From: Candidatus Rifleibacteriota bacterium
GTDB taxonomy: Bacteria > Muiribacteriota > Ozemobacteria > Ozemobacterales > Ozemobacteraceae
Reading direction: 5' to 3'
DNA length: 64,000 bases
Assembly: GCA_015232575.1 (NCBI GenBank)
Contig: JADFZL010000002.1
Location: forward strand, 186,001-250,000
This document shows positions 36,578 to 47,088 of this stretch, in pieces. The position numbers and the translations under genes were made by a program. Every line of letters begins with the position of its first letter. Within the stretch, counting starts at the first letter, position 1. The notes under the pieces are model-generated. The model saw nothing but the letters and a program-made list of their open reading frames with translations, made no database searches and was not told the DNA's origin.

Positions 36578-37912
36578 ATGTTTCAAAAAACAACTCCAGA
36601 TAATTCTACATCTCCAATTCTTCAACAGCCTGATTCTGAGCAGGGTTTTACAGATATCTTACAGGCTGAAAGCAATCAGGCCATTCATAAAGGAAGTATT
36701 TATGCTTCCATTTTTGGATTATTGGGTGCGCTTTTTATGCTGCTCGGAAAGCTGATGGGAATGCCCGGGGATTTCTTGATTCCAGCAATCTGGGCATGTC
36801 TTGCTGGATTATATGCAGCTTTGATTGCCTGGTTGTCCAGAAAGGGACAGCTTTCTTCATTTGGCCAAATAATGACTGTAGTGGGTTATGTTTCTGTTCC
36901 TACGCTTCTTTATGGTATAGCACATTTCCTTTTGCCTATGGGTGCAGCAACGTATATCACCGGACCACCGTCGTATTTGTACATGTTTATGATTCTTTTA
37001 ACCGGATTCATGTTTAATGAAAAATTTTCTGCAGTAGCCGGAATAGTTGCAGGAGTCCAGTATTTTCTGGTTTACTTGCTTGCTGAACCACATTTTCGGG
37101 AAGTGAGTTGTTCTGACCCGATGTTTATCCAGGATTTGACTGGAGGTCTTTTCTATTTTTTCAAGGCTTTACTGATGATTTTTACTGGTTTTGCTGTTGG
37201 TATTCTTGCCGTTCAGCACAAGGGGCTTATTCAGAGAATACTTTCGGAAGAATGTCAGCGCAAGGCTATTGATCGTCTTTTTGGAACTTTCGTCAGCCCT
37301 GAAATTAAAGCTCAAATAATGCAATTGCGGGAAGGCGCCCCAGGAGAGCGCATAGAGGCGGTAATACTGTTTGCCGATATTCGTTCTTTTACAACACTCT
37401 GCGAGAAAATTCAGCCGGAAATAGTTGTGAACCTTCTCAATACTTATTTTGAGCGCATTGGACCTTGTATTAATCGCAATGGCGGAGTAATTGATAAATA
37501 TATCGGTGACGCTGTAATGGCAACTTTTGGCGCTGTTGTACCACTTGAAAATTCAAGCCTTTCGGCAGTAACAGCAAGCCGCGAAATGCTTTTTGCACTT
37601 TCTGATCTGAACCATGATTTTTCAAGACAAGGGCTGCCAGAACTTGCCATTGGAATCGGTCTGCATCGCGGAGACGTAATTCTCGGCGCAATTGGAAGTA
37701 AAAACCGGCGCGAATTCACTGTAATTGGCGATACCGTGAATACCGCATCACGACTTGAATCAATGTGTAAATCCTGTGATTCACCACTCATCATTTCTGA
37801 AGCTGTTTTATTAGCTCTTCCCAATGAACATCGGGAAAAATTCCTTCCCCATGGAAAAATGGAATTAAAGGGAAAGAGTAACAAAGTAGGTATTTTCGGG
37901 ATAGCACAGTAA
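36578..37912 (+). CDS. Membrane class III adenylate/guanylate cyclase
   Basis: About 444 residues: an N-terminal membrane part with six hydrophobic spans (about residues 40-210) and a C-terminal cyclase catalytic domain (from about 265). The catalytic domain shows the two metal aspartates in FADIRSF and IGDAVMATFG, and TVIGDTVNTASRLE with the ribose/transition-state Asn and Arg. Such enzymes make cAMP or cGMP; the base specificity is not clear by eye. The membrane part is hydrophobic and of the MASE type seen in many sensory cyclases. The start is uncertain: ATG at 36578 is used here, but GTG 36509 or TTG 36542 are possible. A candidate effector with cNMP domains is encoded at 8659-10671. Confidence 0.87.
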   Translation: MFQKTTPDNSTSPILQQPDSEQGFTDILQAESNQAIHKGSIYASIFGLLGALFMLLGKLMGMPGDFLIPAIWACLAGLYAALIAWLSRKGQLSSFGQIMTVVGYVSVPTLLYGIAHFLLPMGAATYITGPPSYLYMFMILLTGFMFNEKFSAVAGIVAGVQYFLVYLLAEPHFREVSCSDPMFIQDLTGGLFYFFKALLMIFTGFAVGILAVQHKGLIQRILSEECQRKAIDRLFGTFVSPEIKAQIMQLREGAPGERIEAVILFADIRSFTTLCEKIQPEIVVNLLNTYFERIGPCINRNGGVIDKYIGDAVMATFGAVVPLENSSLSAVTASREMLFALSDLNHDFSRQGLPELAIGIGLHRGDVILGAIGSKNRREFTVIGDTVNTASRLESMCKSCDSPLIISEAVLLALPNEHREKFLPHGKMELKGKSNKVGIFGIAQ

Positions 37913-37992
37913 AAAAAAATAATTTAAATTAGCTGGATTGATACTAAAATTAGAGGTAAAATTATTTTCTGAGATATAAAAGGAGGATCATT

Positions 37993-38841
37993 TTGAATTC
38001 TTTGCTTGAACTTCCGGGTGCAAAACTGGTTGCTGAAACAGATGATTTTTCATTGTACCATTTTCGTCAGAAACTGGACAAAGAGGAATCATTCACATTC
38101 AAAACTGACAATTTTGGAATTTTCTTTTGTATTGAAGGCTATCTTTCAAGCAGTCCAAAAACATTATCTTATTTTCTGCAGAAGAATCTTATTGCATTTT
38201 CACTGAAACATGACTGTATAAAGACCATTCCAGCAGGAGTAGACGTTGAACTATTAATTCTTCTTTTTTCGCGCGACGTTCTCAAACGGCAAATGTCAGA
38301 AACTCAGGAAAAAATTGCACTATCGTGGAATCAGTTTACACCTTGTCAGTGCTCCATCAAAACATGCAGCAAAAATCTTCTGAATATCGCATTAAAACTT
38401 CTTGAGGAGAGCGGAAAAAAGTATTGGGGCTCCCGGATGATGATGAATCTGCTTTTTCAGGAGCTTTTGATTCACTTTGTCCGCCTTTTCGCAGATTCAA
38501 ATTCTGATGCACGAAATAATCCTGCCATTCAGGAAGTGAAAAATTACATTTCAGCAAACTACCGGGAGGAAATAACTCTGGATGATATTACTTCATTCAC
38601 CGGAATCTCCCGTGGACATTTGTGCAAACTTTTTAAGGAAGCTACCGGACAGACAATAGTACAATATATTAATTATTACCGGATTTTTCAGTCCTGTGAA
38701 TTGCTGATCTCAACAGATTTAAGTATTGAAAAAATCATGGAAGATACAGGATTCAATAACCTGAATTACTTTTATCGAACCTTTAAAAAAGTCACCGGAA
38801 AGTTACCAGCCAAATATCGAAAAAATGTATCTACTCAATAA
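37993..38841 (+). CDS. AraC-family transcriptional regulator
   Basis: A 282-residue regulator. The C-terminal about 100 residues contain two helix-turn-helix units typical of AraC/XylS (VKNYISANYREEITLDDI, FTGISRGHLCKLFKEATG, MEDTGFNNLNYFYRTFKKVTG, LPAKYRK). The N-terminal 170 residues are a cupin-like ligand domain without recognised motif. The start is TTG at 37993, with a strong AGGAGG 6 nt before it and no ATG nearby. It lies between the cyclase and cysK genes; targets and ligand are unknown. Confidence 0.88.
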   Translation: MNSLLELPGAKLVAETDDFSLYHFRQKLDKEESFTFKTDNFGIFFCIEGYLSSSPKTLSYFLQKNLIAFSLKHDCIKTIPAGVDVELLILLFSRDVLKRQMSETQEKIALSWNQFTPCQCSIKTCSKNLLNIALKLLEESGKKYWGSRMMMNLLFQELLIHFVRLFADSNSDARNNPAIQEVKNYISANYREEITLDDITSFTGISRGHLCKLFKEATGQTIVQYINYYRIFQSCELLISTDLSIEKIMEDTGFNNLNYFYRTFKKVTGKLPAKYRKNVSTQ

Positions 38842-38961
38842 TAATAAGGGGCAGCAGCTAGACAATGCCATAAATTTAAGAAACCAGCTTTATTTCATCA
38901 AGGGACAAATTCATAATCTTGTACTATCGAAGGTATTGTTGAAGCGTTAACTTAAGTAAGT

Positions 38962-39026
38962 TGTCATCTCGAAAGAATGTGAGAGATCTTATAAATACAA
39001 GATTTCTCTTTTCTGTCGAAATGACA
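38962..39026 (+). repeat. Dispersed palindromic repeat, full copy
   Basis: Starts tgtcatctcgaaagaatgtg, centre gagagatcttataaat, and ends gatttctcttttctgtcg then aaatgaca. Confidence 0.85.
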
Positions 39027-39104
39027 ATTATGGATCAATGGTGAGTGTTCAGATATCAGTTAGTATTTCATTGTACTAATATAATAATTGAAAATGGAGG
39101 AATT

Positions 39105-40070
39105 ATGGCAAATATATATTCAGATAACAGTAAATGCACTGGCAACACTCCTCTGGTGCGGATAAATTCTATCACGCGTGATTTCCCGGCAACAGTTCTC
39201 GCAAAAATTGAAGGGCGCAATCCAGGCTATTCTGTAAAGTGCCGAGTTGGTGTCGCAATAATAAATGCTGCCGAAAATGATGGAATTATCTGCCCATCAG
39301 AGCCTGCTTTAAAAACTATTATTGAACCCACCAGCGGAAACACCGGAATAGCACTTGCATTTGTCTGTGCCAGCAGGGGATATCCGCTTATTCTGACAAT
39401 GCCCGATACCATGTCAATTGAGCGTCGGAAGATTCTGGCGGCTTTCGGTGCGAAAATAATTCTGACTGATGGTTCAAAAGGAATGAAAGGCGCCATTGCC
39501 AGAGCAGAAGAGCTCATAGCATCTGAGCCGGGAAAGTACTTCATGCCACAGCAGTTTAAAAACCCTGCAAACCCCGGAATTCACTTTAAGACAACCGGAC
39601 CCGAAATCTGGAATGATACTGATGGGGCAGTCGATATTCTCGTTGCCGGAGTTGGAACAGGTGGTACAATTACCGGCGTCAGCCGTTATATAAAACAGAC
39701 AATGAAAAAGGCGATTCACACTGTTGCAGTAGAGCCTTCCAACTCGCCAGTCCTGACTGCCATTAGAGCCGGTCAGGAACCAAAACCCGGACCGCATAAA
39801 ATTCAGGGTATCGGGGCTGGATTTAAACCAGACACACTCGACCTGAATCTTGTAGATGAAATAGCTACTGTTACCAACGAAGAAGCTATTGAATACGGGC
39901 GTTTGCTTCACAACAGAGAGGGAATCACCTGCGGAATTTCCAGCGGAGCCGCAATGGCTGTAGCATGTCGCATAGCTCAAAATAAGGAGAATACCGGCAA
40001 AACAATAGTTGTCATTCTACCTGATACCGGCGAACGCTATCTCAGCACAGCGTTATTTGAAGGAATTTAA
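39105..40070 (+). CDS. cysK: Cysteine synthase (O-acetylserine sulfhydrylase)
   Basis: A 321-residue PLP enzyme of the CysK/CysM family, which makes cysteine from O-acetylserine and sulfide. K45 is the PLP-binding Lys in [20 protein letters not shown] binds the substrate carboxylate, [10 protein letters not shown] the phosphate, and GISSGA closes the PLP site. The usual motif is NPxxSVKDR; here Asp is Cys (C46). The frame is open from 39045, but GGAGG before ATG 39105 and the [18 protein letters not shown] start make 39105 the start. It is monocistronic; a full palindromic repeat lies upstream. Confidence 0.92.
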   Translation: MANIYSDNSKCTGNTPLVRINSITRDFPATVLAKIEGRNPGYSVKCRVGVAIINAAENDGIICPSEPALKTIIEPTSGNTGIALAFVCASRGYPLILTMPDTMSIERRKILAAFGAKIILTDGSKGMKGAIARAEELIASEPGKYFMPQQFKNPANPGIHFKTTGPEIWNDTDGAVDILVAGVGTGGTITGVSRYIKQTMKKAIHTVAVEPSNSPVLTAIRAGQEPKPGPHKIQGIGAGFKPDTLDLNLVDEIATVTNEEAIEYGRLLHNREGITCGISSGAAMAVACRIAQNKENTGKTIVVILPDTGERYLSTALFEGI

Positions 40071-40182
40071 TAACGATGTTTGCGAAGTTGTACTGATCGT
40101 CAGCTGGCAAAAAAATATACTAAATAAATAATCTCTTATTTAGAATCATGTATAATAAGGGTTTGCTTGGGAGGAATAAAAT

Positions 40183-41193
40183 ATGAAAAAAATGCTGAGT
40201 TTGTTGATTATCTTTGTCATTCTGATTGGTTTTATTGGTTGTGGCGAAAAAACGGTCGGAAAAACTGTTGAAAAAAAGCCGCTTAAAATTGCAATAACAG
40301 TCTGGGCGCCATTTGCTCATGCTTTTATTGCACAGGATAAAGGCATTTTCAGGAAAAATAATGTCGATGTAGAGTTGATATTTAAAAAATCATCACCTGA
40401 AACCCTGGATTTATTTGTAAATGGCGAAGTTGATGGCATCTTTCATTCATTTGGAACTATCATTCTTTTCCGTTCAAAGGGTGCAGAGGCCAAAGTTGTA
40501 TATGTAACCAATTATTCTGTTTCAGGAGACGCTATTGTTGGCCAGCCAAATCTTAATTCTCTTTCAGAACTCGATGGGAAAACAGTTTCAGTAGAAGAAT
40601 TCAATAGTTTCTCGCATTTTTTTGTTCAGAATGCACTTCTGAAAGCAGGTGTGGAAGAAGGAAAAGTCAAATTTAAAAATGTTCCTGCTGATGCGGTTGT
40701 GAAAGCCCTTGATGAGAAACAGGTAGATGCTGGACACGTCTGGGATCCTGAGGTATCAAGGGCAACGAAAAAAGGTTATAAAGTTCTCGCTGAGGCTGGT
40801 GATCAACCTGGAATAGTAACAGATGTTCTGTTTTTTTCCAAAAAGGCTTTAGATGAGCGTTCAGCTGAAATTCAGGGAGTAGTAAAATCGCTGATTGAAG
40901 CCAGAAATTACGTTGATAATAACCGTGAAGAATCAATTAAATTGATGGCTCCGAAGATGGAGATGACGGTTGAGGAAGTTGTTTCCGGACTAGAGGGATC
41001 ACATCTCATAGACCTGCATGAAAATCTTGAAATTATGACGGAAACAGCAACCCCAACAGCAGGAAAACCTTCTTTATTTTATACTGCGACTAAAATGGTA
41101 GATTTTTATCTTAAACACGGTCAATTGTCACAGGCACCGGATGTTAGAGATTTCATGGAGGCAAAATTTATAAAAGAGTTGATAAATAAATGA
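40183..41193 (+). CDS. Substrate-binding lipoprotein, ABC/NMT1-SsuA type, coupled to a sensor kinase
   Basis: A 336-residue lipoprotein: signal peptide with lipobox FIGC (Cys20), then a type II periplasmic binding fold like SsuA/NMT1/ThiY ([58 protein letters not shown]). Such proteins bind small sulfonates, thiamin precursors or similar ligands. No ABC permease or ATPase follows; instead its stop overlaps the ATG of a hybrid kinase by 4 bp (ATGA, 41190-41193). The lipoprotein is therefore more likely a sensor input than a transporter component. GGGAGG precedes the ATG. Confidence 0.85.
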   Translation: MKKMLSLLIIFVILIGFIGCGEKTVGKTVEKKPLKIAITVWAPFAHAFIAQDKGIFRKNNVDVELIFKKSSPETLDLFVNGEVDGIFHSFGTIILFRSKGAEAKVVYVTNYSVSGDAIVGQPNLNSLSELDGKTVSVEEFNSFSHFFVQNALLKAGVEEGKVKFKNVPADAVVKALDEKQVDAGHVWDPEVSRATKKGYKVLAEAGDQPGIVTDVLFFSKKALDERSAEIQGVVKSLIEARNYVDNNREESIKLMAPKMEMTVEEVVSGLEGSHLIDLHENLEIMTETATPTAGKPSLFYTATKMVDFYLKHGQLSQAPDVRDFMEAKFIKELINK

Positions 41194-44100
41194 AGTTTCT
41201 TGGTAAATTTGCCCTTTCGATGATTGCAATAGGACTCTTTTTTGCAGGTGGTATTTTTTATCTTACCTGGACCTCAAATGTCGATATGCTGAAAGCTCTG
41301 GCGAAGCGTAATCTGAGGAACCTGGGAATCGCAACTCTGGATAAAATTGATCGTTATTTCTTTGAAAAAATGGGTGATATAAAAACCATTTCAACTGATC
41401 CGGTACTAACTTCTTCTGGTTCAACTTCTCTTCAGATAACAAAAAGATTATTGTCTTTCAGAGATAATTTTAATGCTTTTTTTTCGATTTCTTTTTTCGA
41501 TTCAGACTTGATCAGAATTGCTGATACCACAGGCGTTGGATTGGGTGAGAAATGCTGTATGACTCCAGATCTTGCCGCGGCAATTCAAGGAAAATTGAGC
41601 ATTGCAGCTAATGTTCAATTCGATTCTGATCTGAATCTTCCTGTTATCCATTTTTCCGCACCGGTTATTGATAGCGACAACAAACCTCTTGGTGTTGTTG
41701 TCGCAAAGATTCCAACAGACAGGTTAAATGAAATCATTGAAAACACAACTTCTGAAAAAGCAGAATATGAATCAATCTTTATTGATATCGTTAATGAAAA
41801 GGGTTGTTTGTTATATTCCAATCATAATCGTAAGGGAGTATTAAAGGATATTCTCCCGGAATGGCAACTTGTGCAAGGTCAGAAATGGGAAAATTGTAAT
41901 TTTATTGAAAATCATTCTGATTTGGGTGAGGAAGATTCAATCCTTTTTTTCTGCAAAGAACAGGGATTCCAAAGTTTCCGCGGAAATGATTTGTCAATCT
42001 TTATTCATGTTCCAACTCGTACAATTTTTGCACCGGTCATTCTGTTGAGACAAAAGTGGCTATTAATCAGTGTAACAGGCTTTTTAATTGCAGTTGCAGT
42101 TGCAATCATTTTTTCATTCTTGCTTTCCAAGCCATTATCAACACTCAGAAATGCTGTATTGGAAGTCAGCCGTGGAAATCTTCAGATTAAAGTTGATGTG
42201 AAATCACAGGATGAAATCGGAGAATTGTCCTTTTCTTTCAACCAGATGATCGAAAATCTCAAGACTTCAATCTCAAGACTTGAAGAGGAAATATCCACTC
42301 GCGAGATTCTTTCTCAAAAAGTGACAAAACAGTCTGAAATGTTAAAAGAAGCAAATCTTTTATTGAAGGAAGCCCTTTCAAAGGAAGAAGAATTAAAAAT
42401 TCAGGCTGAATGTGCAAGTGTAGCTAAAAGTCAGTTTCTCGCAAATATGAGCCATGAAATTCGCACTCCGATGAATGCAATCATAGGAATGAGCCACCTG
42501 GCACTGAGATCTGAAACCAATCCCAAACAAAAGGAATTCCTTGAAAAAATATTATTTTCTGGAAATTCCCTTTTAACGATTATCAATGACATCCTTGATT
42601 TTTCCAAAATTGAAGCTGGTAAACTGGAAATAGAATCTGTTGAATTCCTTCTGGATGAAGTACTTGGTGGTGTTGCTAATATTCTTGGATTTCAAGCCAC
42701 TCAGAAAGGGCTGGAGCTTTTGTTTGATCTCGAACCATGTCTTCCAGTCAGAGTTTTTGGCGACCCGCTTCGCTTGGGACAGGTACTGATTAACCTTGTC
42801 AGCAATGCTGTTAAATTCACTCAAACTGGTGAGATCATTATTTCAGTCCGATGTGTCAGGGAAAATAATCAAGATGCCACAATAACCCTTCTATTTTCCA
42901 TCCAGGACTCGGGAATAGGCATGAATTCAGCACAGATTTCACAGCTTTTCCAATCGTTCAATCAGGTTGATGCATCAACTACAAGAAAATTTGGTGGCAC
43001 TGGACTGGGACTTGCCATCACCAAAGCACTTATTGAAAAAATGGGAGGCAAAATACAGGTTGAAAGCACACCAGGCAAGGGAAGTAAGTTTTTCTTCACC
43101 GTCGATTTCATCTATAAAGGCAGGAAGACTTCTCCCGTAGAGGAATTTCCCACGAGCCTTCAGGGAATGCGAGTGCTGGTCGTAGATGACAATAATAGTT
43201 GCCGTGAAATATTAAAGTCTCAATTGGAGTCATTTTCTCTGCATGTTGACACTGTTTCAAGCGGTTATGAAGCTTTGGAAAAATTAAAAAAACAGGCATA
43301 TGTATCCACGGAATCTGCTTACAAATTGATTTTGATGGATTGGCGCATGCCTGAACTGGACGGTTTTGAGACATTGAACATGATCCAAAAAGAGATTTTA
43401 TTAACTGAAAAACCTCACGTAATAATGATTACAGCTTTTGGAAATGAAGACATTGTGAAAAATCTAAATGCTTCAAAAGTCGATTCGATATTGATAAAGC
43501 CAGTTAAACCTTCTACGCTTCTCGACTCGATAATGAATATCTTCGGGTCAGAGAGAAGCTTCAAGCCGAAAATCCATTTGCCTGACGAGTTTCAGGAAGC
43601 TGAGAATTACTATAAAGGAAGAATAGCTTTAGTGGTTGAAGATAACAAGATCAATCAGGATGTTGCAAAGGGATTTCTGGAAGGTGTCGGAATGGAGATT
43701 GAAATTGCGGAAAACGGTTTGGAAGCTGTAACAAAATGTCAAAGTCATAAAGGACATTTTGACATCGTTTTCATGGATCTTCAAATGCCGGTAATGGGTG
43801 GTCACGAAGCTGCAAAGATAATCAAATCAGCCAATCCTGACCTTCCGATAATTGCTTTGACAGCTTTTGCATTCAACGAAGAACGGGAAAAATGTTTCGA
43901 GGAAGGAATGAATGATTATCTTTCCAAGCCTATTGTTCCAAAAAGCCTTTTTCGGGTACTCAATAAATGGGTTAAGTCCAACGGCGAATTTCCCGAGAGA
44001 GTTTCTAAAAATTCGGGTGATGGAAAACCATTATTTGATACCGCAGGTTTTTCTTCAATCAGAGGTGTTATAAACGTGGAAGAAGCGCTCAGTCGCATAA

Positions 44101-44672
44101 GGGGCGACACAAACCTGTTTAGAAGAATACTGATCGGTTTTCGTTCTAATCACATTGATGCACCTCAAAATATTCAGGAGGCAATTGAAAAGGATGATTT
44201 GTCTGAAGTGTCGAGAATACTGCATTCAATCAAGGGTGTAGTTGGAAACATTTCTGCGTTTTTATTGTATCAGACAATAATAGAATTTGAGAATGCAGTA
44301 AAAAAACAGGAAAAAAATGGGTTTGAAGATATTATTCTGAGATTTAATAAGGATTTTTCTGATGTGATGAATTCAATTGATCTTCTTGAAGATTCGAAAG
44401 CAGAAATTCCGAAAATTCCAGTTGTGAAACATGAAGAACTTGATAAGAATCTACTCTGTGAGCTATTCTTGAAATTAAATAAATCCTTAAAAAAGAATAG
44501 TTTTTCTTCAAAAAAAATAGTTGAAGAAATTAAAAATGTACTTGCAGATACTGAATTTGAAAAGGAAATCCTTTCCATTGAAAGTTATACCGTAAAGCTG
44601 GATTTTGCAAATTCTATTCTAAGTGCAGGCAAGCTGGCCAGTCGAATAGGATTGGAGATTGATGGAGAATAA
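41190..44672 (+). CDS. Membrane hybrid histidine kinase with HAMP, two receivers and Hpt
   Basis: A 1160-residue kinase. An N-terminal span (about 8-28), an extracytoplasmic sensor (about 30-290) resembling a Cache domain, and a second span (about 291-313) are followed by HAMP (about 315-365) and a coiled coil. HisKA has H422 in [15 protein letters not shown]; the HATPase has DSGIGMN and GGTGLGLAI. Receivers at about 653-780 ([18 protein letters not shown]) and 810-925 ([18 protein letters not shown]) are intact. The C-terminal Hpt keeps H1012 in [11 protein letters not shown]. It is a complete intramolecular His-Asp-His relay. It shares 4 bp with the binding lipoprotein gene upstream and is 1 bp from the next REC-kinase, so all three form a module. 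Confidence 0.94.
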   Translation: MKFLGKFALSMIAIGLFFAGGIFYLTWTSNVDMLKALAKRNLRNLGIATLDKIDRYFFEKMGDIKTISTDPVLTSSGSTSLQITKRLLSFRDNFNAFFSISFFDSDLIRIADTTGVGLGEKCCMTPDLAAAIQGKLSIAANVQFDSDLNLPVIHFSAPVIDSDNKPLGVVVAKIPTDRLNEIIENTTSEKAEYESIFIDIVNEKGCLLYSNHNRKGVLKDILPEWQLVQGQKWENCNFIENHSDLGEEDSILFFCKEQGFQSFRGNDLSIFIHVPTRTIFAPVILLRQKWLLISVTGFLIAVAVAIIFSFLLSKPLSTLRNAVLEVSRGNLQIKVDVKSQDEIGELSFSFNQMIENLKTSISRLEEEISTREILSQKVTKQSEMLKEANLLLKEALSKEEELKIQAECASVAKSQFLANMSHEIRTPMNAIIGMSHLALRSETNPKQKEFLEKILFSGNSLLTIINDILDFSKIEAGKLEIESVEFLLDEVLGGVANILGFQATQKGLELLFDLEPCLPVRVFGDPLRLGQVLINLVSNAVKFTQTGEIIISVRCVRENNQDATITLLFSIQDSGIGMNSAQISQLFQSFNQVDASTTRKFGGTGLGLAITKALIEKMGGKIQVESTPGKGSKFFFTVDFIYKGRKTSPVEEFPTSLQGMRVLVVDDNNSCREILKSQLESFSLHVDTVSSGYEALEKLKKQAYVSTESAYKLILMDWRMPELDGFETLNMIQKEILLTEKPHVIMITAFGNEDIVKNLNASKVDSILIKPVKPSTLLDSIMNIFGSERSFKPKIHLPDEFQEAENYYKGRIALVVEDNKINQDVAKGFLEGVGMEIEIAENGLEAVTKCQSHKGHFDIVFMDLQMPVMGGHEAAKIIKSANPDLPIIALTAFAFNEEREKCFEEGMNDYLSKPIVPKSLFRVLNKWVKSNGEFPERVSKNSGDGKPLFDTAGFSSIRGVINVEEALSRIRGDTNLFRRILIGFRSNHIDAPQNIQEAIEKDDLSEVSRILHSIKGVVGNISAFLLYQTIIEFENAVKKQEKNGFEDIILRFNKDFSDVMNSIDLLEDSKAEIPKIPVVKHEELDKNLLCELFLKLNKSLKKNSFSSKKIVEEIKNVLADTEFEKEILSIESYTVKLDFANSILSAGKLASRIGLEIDGE

Positions 44673-44673
44673 A

Positions 44674-45741
44674 ATGAGTAAACCGCGTGAACAAATTCTT
44701 ATTATTGATGATTTGCTTGAAAACATTCAGGTCCTGGCAACTTTATTGGAAAATGATTACGAAATTCTATTTGCTTCTAGTGGCAAACAGGGTCTTGAAT
44801 TAGCTTCCCGGGAAATACCAGATCTGATCCTACTGGATGTAATGATGCCTGAAATGGACGGATTTGAAACTTGTCAGCGTTTTAAGAAAGACGAACGATT
44901 GAAAAATATTCCGATAATTTTTGTCACAGCCCTTGCAGACGAAATTGATGAGAACCATGGACTTGAACTCGGAGCAGTAGATTATATTCCTAAACCTATT
45001 AGCCCTGCAGTGGTTAAAACACGCGTTAAGAACATTTTGGCCTTTCAGAAGGCTCAGAATGAACTTCAGAAAAAGAATGAAGAACTGGAAACATTTTGTC
45101 TGGCTGTGTCACACGATTTGCGTGCGCCATTGAGAACAGTGAAAATTGTTTCACAAATTCTTAGTGAAGAAATTTCCGCAAAAATTAATGCAGAAGACCT
45201 GAAAAATCTTGAAAGAATCATTGCTGGCTGCAACCGTATGGAAGAACTTGTCAGCACTTTACTTCGATTTTCTATTATCTCAAATAGGGGCTTGAAGAAA
45301 TCTAGTTTCAACGTTGGCACTATCGTTGAAGAAATTTTCAAAAGTTTAAAAGATGCTGAGCCTTTAAGATCAGTTGATATGAAACTTGTTTCAGACTTGG
45401 AAATAGATGCGGATATTGAATTGATGAAAGTTGTAATGACAAATCTTATCAGTAACGCCTGGAAATACTCTTCAAAAAGAGAGCAAACCATAATTGAGAT
45501 TGGCAGCGTTGGATTGAAAGAAGGAAAGGCTTATTATGTCAGGGACAACGGTGCTGGATTTGACTCGAAATTCGGGGATAAACTTTTTGGAGCTTTTGAA
45601 AGACTTCACTCCAGGGCTGACTTTGATGGTATAGGACTTGGACTTTTTATTTGTAAGAAGATCATCCTGAAGCATGGTGGAATAATCTGGGCAGAAGGGC
45701 ATGAAAATGCCGGAGCTACTTTCTTCTTTACAGTTTCATAA
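44674..45741 (+). CDS. Receiver-histidine kinase protein
   Basis: A 355-residue cytoplasmic protein. An N-terminal receiver (about 1-125: ILIIDD, LILLDVMMPEMDG, phospho-Asp in the latter, and PKPI) is joined by a short coiled coil to a HisKA (VSHDLRAPLRTVKI) and HATPase (SNAWKYSS, DNGAGFD, GIGLGLFICKK) domain. The receiver is likely phosphorylated by the upstream hybrid kinase, giving a kinase controlled by a kinase. The start at 44674 follows GGAG by 7 nt; earlier in-frame starts at 44659 and 44662 overlap the upstream gene. Confidence 0.92.
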   Translation: MSKPREQILIIDDLLENIQVLATLLENDYEILFASSGKQGLELASREIPDLILLDVMMPEMDGFETCQRFKKDERLKNIPIIFVTALADEIDENHGLELGAVDYIPKPISPAVVKTRVKNILAFQKAQNELQKKNEELETFCLAVSHDLRAPLRTVKIVSQILSEEISAKINAEDLKNLERIIAGCNRMEELVSTLLRFSIISNRGLKKSSFNVGTIVEEIFKSLKDAEPLRSVDMKLVSDLEIDADIELMKVVMTNLISNAWKYSSKREQTIIEIGSVGLKEGKAYYVRDNGAGFDSKFGDKLFGAFERLHSRADFDGIGLGLFICKKIILKHGGIIWAEGHENAGATFFFTVS

Positions 45742-46012
45742 TTTTCTACATTACATACAGTAAATACATCGAATTTTATTCAGAGGTCATTTCAACCGTC
45801 CGAGGCTTATGCATCAATTCACCAGGATAGTTGCGTGTGGAGATACGATAAATTCCTTAAGGTAAGATAACTGGTTCGTTTTGCATTATCGTTATTGACG
45901 AAATTCGATTTATCGGATAAAGTATAATCAGAGAAAGAACTTTCTTGTCTTTTCGGCCAGATGTTGCTGAAAATCCTTTGGAAAGTTCTATTTTGTTCAG
46001 GAAGGAATGAAA

Positions 46013-47056
46013 ATGATTCGCAGATTTTTACGCCAAATTGTTCTATTTGTACTTGTTTTTTCTATTGTTTCAACTCTATATGCACGGGACTGGGAAAAAG
46101 ATCCCGCCCGCATAGATATTCCTTATGCTCCGAAAGTAGCTGCAATTGGTGATGTACATGGCTCACTGCCTGAATTTATCGCATCACTCGAAGCAGTCGG
46201 CATGGCCAGAGCAATAAAGCGCTCAGGAACAGAACTTGAATGGACCGGCGGAAACAGCATACTCGTTATGACCGGTGACTGTACTGATCGCGGAAAATAT
46301 ACCAAACAGGTTTATGATGCTGTAATGTTCCTGAAGGCTGAATCTGAAAAAGCTGGTGGAAGACTGATTGAGCTTTTTGGTAACCACGAAGCGCTTCTTT
46401 TGAACGGACAAGTGGAAACCTGGGCTAAAACTCTGAAACCGCCCAAACAACAGCATTATCAGAATACCCTTGATTCCTTTATCAATGCCGGGCTTGATTT
46501 TCACCAGGCAATTTCCCCTGAAGGAAAATATGGTTCCTGGATTCGACGATTGCCGATTTGTGCAACGATAAACGGATTTTTGTTCGTTCATGGTGGTTGT
46601 TCATCTCCAGCACGTTCTTTGTCTGATATCGCCGCCGATTTTCGTGAAGACCTCGAAAAAGGTGATTTTAGTAAAGGAATCTTCATGAACATGGCGGGAC
46701 CACTCTGGAACAGGGATTGGTGGAATGATAATTCACTTGTAGATGAAAATCTTCAGAAAATGGGTGTTCGTGGAGTCATATTCGGACATACAATCGGAGC
46801 ACTTGGTAAGGAAGGATCTATTGCTGTAAAAGATAACAGACTGGTCTCAATAGACATTGGAATGTGTCCAACTTATGGTAACAGTAAAGGCGGTGGTATT
46901 CTTATAACAATCCAGCAGGATGGCCAGATGAAATTTGTTGCCAGATATCCTGACCGCCCCGAAGTAGAACTTTTCCAGGTTCCTGCACCTGCTTCTGCAC
47001 AACCTCTTGAAAGACCTTCCAACGAACGATTACCGTTGACCGGATCTTGCGATTAA
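46013..47056 (+). CDS. Exported PPP-type metallophosphoesterase
   Basis: A 347-residue calcineurin-like phosphoesterase. Metal-site motifs are GDVHG (46-50), GDCTDRG (88-94), GNHE (123-126), FVHGG and FGHTIG in the PPP order. The N-terminus (FLRQIVLFVLVFSIVSTLYA) is a signal peptide, so it acts outside the cytoplasm, similar to bacterial Shewanella-like phosphatases. AGGAAGG fits ATG 46013 (7 nt), while ATG 46007 is only 1 nt from it. Possible substrates include phosphoproteins or nucleotides. A secreted C39-like protein gene follows 32 bp downstream. Confidence 0.87.
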   Translation: MIRRFLRQIVLFVLVFSIVSTLYARDWEKDPARIDIPYAPKVAAIGDVHGSLPEFIASLEAVGMARAIKRSGTELEWTGGNSILVMTGDCTDRGKYTKQVYDAVMFLKAESEKAGGRLIELFGNHEALLLNGQVETWAKTLKPPKQQHYQNTLDSFINAGLDFHQAISPEGKYGSWIRRLPICATINGFLFVHGGCSSPARSLSDIAADFREDLEKGDFSKGIFMNMAGPLWNRDWWNDNSLVDENLQKMGVRGVIFGHTIGALGKEGSIAVKDNRLVSIDIGMCPTYGNSKGGGILITIQQDGQMKFVARYPDRPEVELFQVPAPASAQPLERPSNERLPLTGSCD

Positions 47057-47088
47057 ATTATTTCTGAAATAAAAGTCAGGAGCCGTAA

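Noticed and set aside
45790..45830. Possible further palindromic repeat copy (ggtcatttcaaccgtccgag)
   Set aside because: Only one short arm resembles the family; the match is too weak to call.
45895..45928. TTGACG and TATAAT before the phosphoesterase gene as a promoter
   Set aside because: The spacing is 22 nt, too long for a sigma-70 promoter, although the TATAAT could be used with a weaker -35.
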